From Klenkia sesuvii (GTDB lineage Bacteria; Actinomycetota; Actinomycetes; Mycobacteriales; Geodermatophilaceae), in contig NZ_JBAPLU010000015.1 in NCBI RefSeq assembly GCF_037083825.1, forward strand, positions 34,449 through 98,448: a stretch of DNA of 64,000 nucleotides. Reading direction: 5' to 3'. Of the stretch, positions 58,737 through 64,000 are shown one piece after another; the first letter of the stretch is position 1; each line of letters begins with the position of its first letter. The notes under the pieces were generated by a model. The model saw only the letters and a list, made by a program, of their open reading frames with translations. It was not told the origin of the DNA and did no database searches. The translations under genes were made by a program, and so were the position numbers.

Positions 58737-61700
58737 GTGACCCAGCAGCACCCGGACCCCGGACCGCCGGCGGTCCGCCGCCAGTGGGGCAGTGACCGCC
58801 GCACCGCCCCGCATCCGCTCGTGCCGGCGAAGGTGTCCGAGGGCCGGATGGCCATCGGGCGCCTGGCCATCGTGCTCACCGTCTCGGCGTGGGCGGTGTA
58901 CGTCGCCTACACCGTCGAGCAGCAGTTCATCGAGGGCAAGGCCGACAGCGCCCGGTTGGTCATCGAGGCCGTGGTCTACCTGCTCATGGTCACCGGTCTG
59001 GCCACCTCGGCGATGGCCTACCTGATCACCCGCATCGGCTTCTTCTACCGCGCCCGGGCCCACCAGCGTGCCTCCCGGGCGGTGCTCGACGCCTTCTTCG
59101 ACACCCCGGCCGCGGCGCCGGTGACCGTGCTGGTGCCCTCCTACCAGGAGGACGAGCGGACCATCCGCACCACGCTGCTGTCGGCCGCGCTGCAGGAGTA
59201 CCCCGGCCTGCAGGTCGTCCTGCTGCTGGACGACCCGCAGCGCCCGACGACGGCCCGCGCGCGCCGGCTGCTGGCCGACGCCCGGGCCCAACCCGAGGTC
59301 ATCGAGACCCAGCTGGCCGTGCCGGCCAGCCGTTTCCAGGCCGCGCAGGCCCTGCTGGAGCGCGAGCTGTCCGAGGGCCGGGTGTCGGCCACCGCCGACG
59401 TGTCGGCGCTGGCCGAGCACTACACCTTCGCCGTCGACTGGCTCACCGAGCTCGGCGCCGAGCACCCCGTGCTCGACCACACCGACCAGTTCTTCGTCGA
59501 CCACGTGCTCGGCGGGCTGGCCCGCGACCTGGCCACCGTCGCCGCCGCGCTCGCCGACGCCGCCGCGGAGGAGGTCGTGCTGCCGGTCGAGCGGCTGCGC
59601 CAGCTCCACCGCCGACTGGTGTCGACCTTCACCGCCCGCGTGACCAGCTTCGAGCGCAAGCGGTACCGGTCCCTGTCGCACGAGCCCAACAAGGCGATGA
59701 ACCTCAACAGCTACATCGGCCTCATGGGCGGCAGCTACCAGGAGGTGGACACCCCGGTGGGGCTGGCGCTCGTGCCCTGCTCGGCCCGCGCCGCCGACCT
59801 GGTCGTCGACGAGCCCGACTTCGTGCTCACCCTGGACGCCGACAGCATGCTGCTGCCCGAGTACGCCGCGCGCATGGTGCACCTGCTCAGCCAGAACTCG
59901 CACGCGCGGGTCGCGGTGGCGCAGACGCCCTACAGCTCGTTCCCGGGGGCCGCCACCCGCCTCGAGCGCATCTCGGGGGCCTCCACCGACCTGCAGCACA
60001 TCGTCCACCAGGGCATGACCCAGTACGACGCCACCTTCTGGGTCGGGGCCAACGCCGTCCTGCGGAAGAAGGCCCTCGACGCCATCGTCGAGGTCGACTT
60101 CGACGGCGACTTCGAGATCCGCCGCTACATCCAGGACCGCACGGTCATCGAGGACACCGAGTCGACCATCGACCTCGGCGTGCACGGCTGGTCGCTGGTC
60201 AACTACCCCGAGCGGCTGGCCTACTCGGCCACCCCGCCGGACTTCGGCTCGTTGTGCATCCAGCGCCAGCGGTGGGCCAACGGCGGGCTGCTCATCCTGA
60301 GCAAGCTGCGCCAGCAGGTGCGCGCCCGGCGGGCCCGCGGCGAGCGCAACCGGTTCGGCGAGCTGTTCCTGCGGGTCAACTACATGGCCTCGATCTGCTG
60401 GAGCTCGATCTGCCTGCTCGGCATGCTGCTCTACCCGTTCAACGACGAGCTGCTCAACCCGCTGCTGCTGCTGGTGTCGGTGCCCTACTTCCTGATGATG
60501 GCCGGCGACCTGCGCTCGGTCGGCTACCGGCGCACCGACGTGCTGCGCATCTACGGCTTCAACCTGATCCTGCTGCCGGTGAACCTGTCGGGCACCTTCG
60601 CCTCGCTGCTGCAGCTGATCACCGGGGAGAAGAGCGCGTTCAAGCGGACCCCGAAGGTGCGGGACCGCACGACCGCCGGGGCCGTGTACCTGCTCGCGCC
60701 GATGGCCCTCATCGCCTGGTGCGTGGCCACGATCGTGGTCGACGTCCGGCTGGGCCAGTGGGTCAACCTGGGCTTCGCGACCCTGAACGCGGTGCTGGCG
60801 ACCTACGCCATGGTGGCCTTCGTCGGGCTCGGCCACACCGCCACCGACCTGTGGGTGCACCTGCGGGACTGGCTGTACCGGCCGGTCCCGACCGCCCCGG
60901 CCCGCGGGGTCGGCGCCGCCCCGGCGCCGGACCGGCGGCCGCGACCCACCCGCGCGGTCGGCGTGGTCGAGCCGACCGCCGTGCCCGACTGGGCGTCGGT
61001 GCTGCACTACGGCCTGCCGTCGGTGGCGTCCGCCGTGCCGGGCGGTGAGGAGCGGCCGCTGCCGCCGCGTCCGGTCACCGCGGCCGAGCCGGACGGCGAG
61101 GCCGCCGTCGTGGCCGCGTTCCGCGACTTCATCTTCTTCACCGTCTTCCAGCCGGTGGTCGACCTGACGACCCAGGAACCGGTGGGCTACGAGGCCCTCT
61201 GCCGGTTCGCCGACGGGCGGCCGCCCGAGGAGCGGTTGGCCGCCGCCCGCGACCGGGGGCTGGGCGTCGACCTCGACGGCGCCATGCTGCGGGCGTCGCT
61301 GGCCGCCGCCGCAGGCCTGCCGGCGGGTGCCTGGGTCTCGGTCAACGTGTCCGCCGGCATGTGGGACGCCCGCCGCGAGCTGGCCTCGATCGTCGGGCGG
61401 GCCACCAGCCCGGTCGTGCTGGAGTCCGGCGGGCTGGTCGGCGGGCGGGACCTGGACCCGGCCGACGTCCCCCTCGGCGTGCGGGTGGCGCTGGAGGACC
61501 CGCTGGTGGGCTACGACAGCTTCAGCCGGGTCGAGCAGCAGCGGCCGGCGTTCCTGAAGCTCGGCCGCGAGACCACGGCCGGCCTGGAGCACGACCCCGC
61601 GCGGCGCGCCCTGCTGGCCGCCCTCGTGCCCTTCGCGGCGGCCCGGGAGTGCGAGGTCGTCGCCAGCGGCGTGGAGACCGCAGCCGAGCTGGCCGCCCTG

Positions 61701-61793
61701 CAGTCGTGCGGGGTGCGGCTGGGTCAGGGCTTCTTCCTCGGCCTGCCGGCCCCGGCCCCGGCCCCGAGCGCCGCCCGCGCCGCTCTGGGCTGA
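58737..61793 (+). CDS. Processive family-2 glycosyltransferase fused to a C-terminal EAL domain
   Basis: A 1018-aa inner-membrane synthase. Two helices (about 40-62, 75-102) precede a GT2 domain: TVLVPSYQEDERTIR (130-144), LLLDD (162-166), DAD (367-369), catalytic-base region IEDTES (471-476) and Q509-x-x-R512-W513, the processive-synthase signature. Four or so helices follow (550-700), then a ~90-residue linker and an EAL domain (about 795-1005). The EAL domain has E819-A-L with R823, N870, E896, K941 and E980, but the DDFGTG loop is EDPLVG (920-925). It is likely a c-di-GMP receptor, perhaps with weak hydrolysis. No PilZ domain is seen. GTG 58737. Polymer unknown; the divergent GH18 hints at GlcNAc. 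Confidence 0.85.
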   Translation: MTQQHPDPGPPAVRRQWGSDRRTAPHPLVPAKVSEGRMAIGRLAIVLTVSAWAVYVAYTVEQQFIEGKADSARLVIEAVVYLLMVTGLATSAMAYLITRIGFFYRARAHQRASRAVLDAFFDTPAAAPVTVLVPSYQEDERTIRTTLLSAALQEYPGLQVVLLLDDPQRPTTARARRLLADARAQPEVIETQLAVPASRFQAAQALLERELSEGRVSATADVSALAEHYTFAVDWLTELGAEHPVLDHTDQFFVDHVLGGLARDLATVAAALADAAAEEVVLPVERLRQLHRRLVSTFTARVTSFERKRYRSLSHEPNKAMNLNSYIGLMGGSYQEVDTPVGLALVPCSARAADLVVDEPDFVLTLDADSMLLPEYAARMVHLLSQNSHARVAVAQTPYSSFPGAATRLERISGASTDLQHIVHQGMTQYDATFWVGANAVLRKKALDAIVEVDFDGDFEIRRYIQDRTVIEDTESTIDLGVHGWSLVNYPERLAYSATPPDFGSLCIQRQRWANGGLLILSKLRQQVRARRARGERNRFGELFLRVNYMASICWSSICLLGMLLYPFNDELLNPLLLLVSVPYFLMMAGDLRSVGYRRTDVLRIYGFNLILLPVNLSGTFASLLQLITGEKSAFKRTPKVRDRTTAGAVYLLAPMALIAWCVATIVVDVRLGQWVNLGFATLNAVLATYAMVAFVGLGHTATDLWVHLRDWLYRPVPTAPARGVGAAPAPDRRPRPTRAVGVVEPTAVPDWASVLHYGLPSVASAVPGGEERPLPPRPVTAAEPDGEAAVVAAFRDFIFFTVFQPVVDLTTQEPVGYEALCRFADGRPPEERLAAARDRGLGVDLDGAMLRASLAAAAGLPAGAWVSVNVSAGMWDARRELASIVGRATSPVVLESGGLVGGRDLDPADVPLGVRVALEDPLVGYDSFSRVEQQRPAFLKLGRETTAGLEHDPARRALLAALVPFAAARECEVVASGVETAAELAALQSCGVRLGQGFFLGLPAPAPAPSAARAALG

Positions 61794-61807
61794 CTGTGCG
61801 GCTGGCC

Positions 61808-61835
61808 GGGTCCGCTCCCCACCGGGAGCGGGCCC
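61808..61835. terminator. Hairpin terminator between the GT2-EAL and TfoX-like genes
   Basis: GGGTCCGCTCCC (61808-61819) pairs with GGGAGCGGGCCC (61824-61835) with one G-T pair and a 4-nt loop; it lies between convergent genes and can serve both. Confidence 0.75.
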
Positions 61836-61844
61836 GCCGTCGCC

Positions 61845-62171
61845 TCAGCGGGCGGCCAGGGCCGCCGTCCGGCCGGTCGCCACGTACTCCGCCACGGCCG
61901 GCACGGTCGGCAGCAGCCCCGGGTCGACGAGGACCCACCCGGCCAGCTGCCGCCCCTGCATGACCATCCGCGCGACGCCGTCGCGCGCGACGAGATCGTC
62001 GGCCACGGCGGGGTCGCAGCGCACCATCAGCCCACCGCTGCCGCTCACCGCGACCGCCATGGCGCCCCCGACGAGGAAGGCGAGCCCGCCGAACATCCGC
62101 TTCTCGGTGACGTCGGGGACGGCGGCCAGCGCCTCGCGCACGCGGTCGGCGAGGTCCACGTCGTGGGGCAC
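61845..62171 (-). CDS. TfoX/Sxy N-terminal-domain protein
   Basis: A 108-aa stand-alone TfoX_N domain: LADRVREALAAVPDVTEKRM, FGGLAFLVGGAMAVAVSGSG, VLVDPGLLPTVPAVAEYVAT. Full-length TfoX controls competence in Proteobacteria, but short actinobacterial homologues like this are uncharacterised. GTG 62171. It is 69 nt downstream of the MerR gene on the same strand. Confidence 0.87.
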   Translation of the reverse strand: MPHDVDLADRVREALAAVPDVTEKRMFGGLAFLVGGAMAVAVSGSGGLMVRCDPAVADDLVARDGVARMVMQGRQLAGWVLVDPGLLPTVPAVAEYVATGRTAALAAR

Positions 62172-62240
62172 GCGGGCATCGTGCCGGGCCCCCGCCGAGG
62201 GGGCAAGAGGGCGTCCCCGTGCCGGGACCGCCGAGCCGGG

Positions 62241-62999
62241 TCACCCCCGGCGGGCGGCGTTGGCCTGACAGGCGGTCGCCAGGAACGCCGCGAGACCGGG
62301 CGCGATGCCCTCGTAGTACGCGGTGAACCGGTCCTCCTCCACGTACATCCGGCCCAGGCAGGCGTGCATCTCCGGCGGACAGTCGTAGAACCGCCGGCTG
62401 ATCTGCTGCCGGTGCTCCTCGGCCAGGTCCATCGCCCGCTCGCCGTCGGCCGGGGCTCCCTCGGCCAGCGCCGTGGCCACCCGCCGCTCCAGGTCGTCGG
62501 TCTCGGCCTTGATCGCCAGCCAGTCGGCCTTGGTGTAGCTGCCGGTACGGGCCTGCGACTGCGCCCACGCCTCGGTGTCCCCCCACCGCTGCTCGGCCTC
62601 GTCGGCGTACTCCTCGGGCAGCCAGTCGCCGAACACCTCGAGCTTCTCCTGCGGGGTCACGGGGTTGCCCATGGCCAGTGCCTCCATCTCCTTCTCGACG
62701 GCCGCCACCATCCGGTCGGTCCGGTCCCGCTGCTCGGTGAGCAGTCGGTGCTGCCGGCGCAGGTGGTCACCCGCGTCGACGTCCGGGTCGTCCAGCAGCG
62801 ATCCGATCTCCTCGAGGCCGAAGCCGAGCCCGCGGTGGAGCAGCACCTGCTGCAGCCGGTCCACGTCGGGCAGCTCGTAGACGCGGTACCCGGCCGAGGT
62901 GCGGCCGGACGGGGTCAGCAACCCGATCCGGTCGTAGTGGTGCAGCGTGCGCACCGTGACCCCGGCCATCGCGGCCAGTTCCCCCACCGTGTGGCTCAT
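62241..62999 (-). CDS. MerR-family regulator with TipAS-like drug-binding domain
   Basis: A 252-aa TipAL-like activator: winged HTH (VGELAAMAGVTVRTLHHYDR, IGLLTPSGRTSAGYRVYELP), a coiled-coil dimerisation helix (about 80-112), and a C-terminal TipAS domain (YADEAEQRWGDTEAWAQSQA; ISRRFYDCPPEMHACLGRMY) of the kind that captures thiopeptide antibiotics, sometimes through a Cys. ATG 62999 has AGGAGG 7 nt upstream. The operator-promoter at 63025-63055 indicates autoregulation. The divergent dehalogenase gene could be a second target. Confidence 0.9.
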   Translation of the reverse strand: MSHTVGELAAMAGVTVRTLHHYDRIGLLTPSGRTSAGYRVYELPDVDRLQQVLLHRGLGFGLEEIGSLLDDPDVDAGDHLRRQHRLLTEQRDRTDRMVAAVEKEMEALAMGNPVTPQEKLEVFGDWLPEEYADEAEQRWGDTEAWAQSQARTGSYTKADWLAIKAETDDLERRVATALAEGAPADGERAMDLAEEHRQQISRRFYDCPPEMHACLGRMYVEEDRFTAYYEGIAPGLAAFLATACQANAARRG

Positions 63000-63024
63000 C
63001 CTTCTGCCTCCTCTGACGACGTGG

Positions 63025-63055
63025 ATGGAACTGCCTGACGTCGCGTCAGGGTCAA
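63025..63055 (-). promoter_or_regulatory. MerR-type promoter with 19-bp spacer and central dyad
   Basis: On the minus strand TTGACC (63055-63050), a 19-bp spacer and TTCCAT (63030-63025); the spacer holds the dyad CCTGACG-CGA-CGTCAGG (63050-63034). Overlong spacer plus dyad between -35 and -10 is the hallmark of MerR-activated promoters. It points at the MerR gene 26 nt away. Confidence 0.75.
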
Positions 63056-63097
63056 GCGTCTTCTGCGATCTTCTCGGTGCGGGGCCACGCTGGGGCC

Positions 63098-63979
63098 ATG
63101 ACGGTGTCGCCGGAGGACCGGTTCCCCCGCTCGCGGGTGCGCATCCGCGGGCACGAGATGGCCTACGTCGACACCGGCGAGGGTGACCCGGTCGTGCTGC
63201 TGCACGGCAACCCGACGTCGTCCTACCTGTGGCGCAACGTCATCCCGCACCTGACCGGGCTCGGCCGGTGCATCGCGCCGGACCTCATCGGCATGGGCGA
63301 GTCGGACAAGCTGCCCGACCCGCAGCGGGGCACCTACTCCTTCTCCGCGCACGCGGAATTCCTGGCCGACCTGCTCGACGAGGTGCAGGCGAAGGAGCGG
63401 GTCACGCTGGTGCTGCACGACTGGGGCGGCGCGCTCGGGTTCGACTGGGCCCGCAAGAACCCGGAGCGGATCCGGGCCATCGCGTTCACCGAGACCATCG
63501 TGACGCCGCTGCTGTGGGCCGACTGGCCGCGCGCGGCCAAGGGCGTGTTCCAGGGCATGCGCTCCGACCGCGGCGAGGAGCTGGTGCTCGAGCGCAACAC
63601 GTTCGTCGAGCGGATCCTCCCCGCCTCCACCCTGCACGGGCTGACCCCCGAGGCGCACGAGCGCTCTCGGGCGCCCTACCCGACGCCCGAGAGCCGGTGG
63701 CCGACGCTGGAGTGGCCGCGCAACATCCCGATCGAGCACGTGCCGCCGGACGTGCACGACGCTGTCGACGCCTACGGCGAGTGGCTGGCCCGCTCCGACG
63801 TCCCCAAGCTGTTCGTCGACGCCGACCCCGGCTCGATCCTGGTCGGCCGGCAGCGCAACCTGGTGCGCCGCTGGCCGAACCTGACCGAGGTGCAGGTGCC
63901 CGGCAACCACTTCGTCCCCGAGGACAGCCCCGACGAGCTGGGCACCGCGATCGCCGACTGGCTCCGCACGATTCCCTGA
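63098..63979 (+). CDS. Haloalkane dehalogenase (HLD-II / DhaA-LinB type)
   Basis: A 293-aa alpha/beta hydrolase. Nucleophile D108 in LHDWGG, halide-stabilising W109 and N38 (HGNPTSSYLW), catalytic H271 (GNHFVPEDSPDE) and acid E132 (FTETIV) reproduce the HLD-II triad Asp-His-Glu. It should hydrolyse haloalkanes to alcohol and halide. ATG 63098. No haloalcohol or haloacid gene follows within the window, so the physiological substrate is unknown. Divergent from the MerR gene by 98 bp, which holds the MerR promoter. Confidence 0.88.
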   Translation: MTVSPEDRFPRSRVRIRGHEMAYVDTGEGDPVVLLHGNPTSSYLWRNVIPHLTGLGRCIAPDLIGMGESDKLPDPQRGTYSFSAHAEFLADLLDEVQAKERVTLVLHDWGGALGFDWARKNPERIRAIAFTETIVTPLLWADWPRAAKGVFQGMRSDRGEELVLERNTFVERILPASTLHGLTPEAHERSRAPYPTPESRWPTLEWPRNIPIEHVPPDVHDAVDAYGEWLARSDVPKLFVDADPGSILVGRQRNLVRRWPNLTEVQVPGNHFVPEDSPDELGTAIADWLRTIP

Positions 63980-64000
63980 CCCGCCCCCTGCCCCCGCCCC

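Overview
The window is very GC-rich, densely packed and overwhelmingly actinobacterial in gene content (DUF5926 SEC-C protein, GAF/ANTAR regulators, DUF4383, DUF485/ActP pair, MacAB pump with lipoprotein, SMR/TetR pair, alkyl-DHAP-synthase-like oxidase beside glpD). GTG starts and 4-bp ATGA/GTGA stop-start overlaps are common. Together with a sunscreen pathway this suits a UV-exposed soil or rock actinomycete; Geodermatophilaceae (Geodermatophilus, Blastococcus, Modestobacter) is my best guess. That is an inference, not a measurement. I see no rRNA, tRNA, CRISPR array, transposase or phage gene.

Layout. 1-5.8 kb: end of a HAD phosphatase gene, then a mycosporine-like amino acid (MAA) operon mysA-mysB-(TauD-type oxygenase)-mysC-mysD. 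6.0-8.5 kb: a translationally coupled signalling operon STAS-GAF-GAF/ANTAR-GAF/ANTAR. 8.5-16.1 kb (minus): AraC regulator, MacAB-like efflux set (lipoprotein, adaptor, ATPase, permease) and the two-component pair just upstream of it. 16.2-24.5 kb: HAD phosphatase, Rieske protein with a degenerate second Rieske half, DUF485-ActP symporter, an orphan mutase-reactivase-like ATPase (MutL/GlmL family), pentapeptide-repeat protein, paired bPH2 membrane proteins. 24.5-29.8 kb: rhodanese, acyl-CoA ligase, P450, DUF5926, GGDEF protein. 30.1-39.4 kb: L-arabinose regulon (ChvE/GguAB-type sugar ABC importer, LacI-family regulator, araB-araD-araA) with related LacI-type operators before the transporter and before araB. 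39.5-49.9 kb: DUF4383 protein, TetR/SugE with a double operator, alditol-oxidase-like flavoprotein, chemoreceptor, arginine deiminase, DMT exporter, two LysR regulators, MFS exporter, STAS protein. 50.2-55.7 kb: alkyl-DHAP-synthase-like oxidase, GlpD, PLP amino-acid aldolase/deaminase, methyltransferase. 55.8-61.8 kb: FUSC protein, secreted GH18 protein with two chitin-binding-like modules, and divergently a processive GT2 synthase fused to a C-terminal EAL domain. 61.8-64 kb: TfoX-N protein, MerR/TipA regulator, haloalkane dehalogenase.

How parts work together. MysA, MysB, MysC and MysD are sufficient on family knowledge to go from sedoheptulose 7-phosphate through 4-deoxygadusol and mycosporine-glycine to a disubstituted MAA; the inserted Fe(II)/2-oxoglutarate oxygenase probably tailors the product and is the most interesting candidate chemistry here. 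ChvE-GguA-GguB import an aldose and AraA, AraB, AraD take L-arabinose to D-xylulose 5-phosphate, which could feed the pentose phosphate pathway and so sedoheptulose 7-phosphate (inference). The GT2-EAL fusion with a divergent GH18 looks like a compact c-di-GMP-responsive polysaccharide synthase/hydrolase locus.

Dispersed structure: two copies of a ~65-bp palindromic element (2176-2240 and 39436-39501) share arms GATGATCACGGA/TCCGTGATC; the first covers the mysB stop and supplies most of the mysB-oxygenase spacer.
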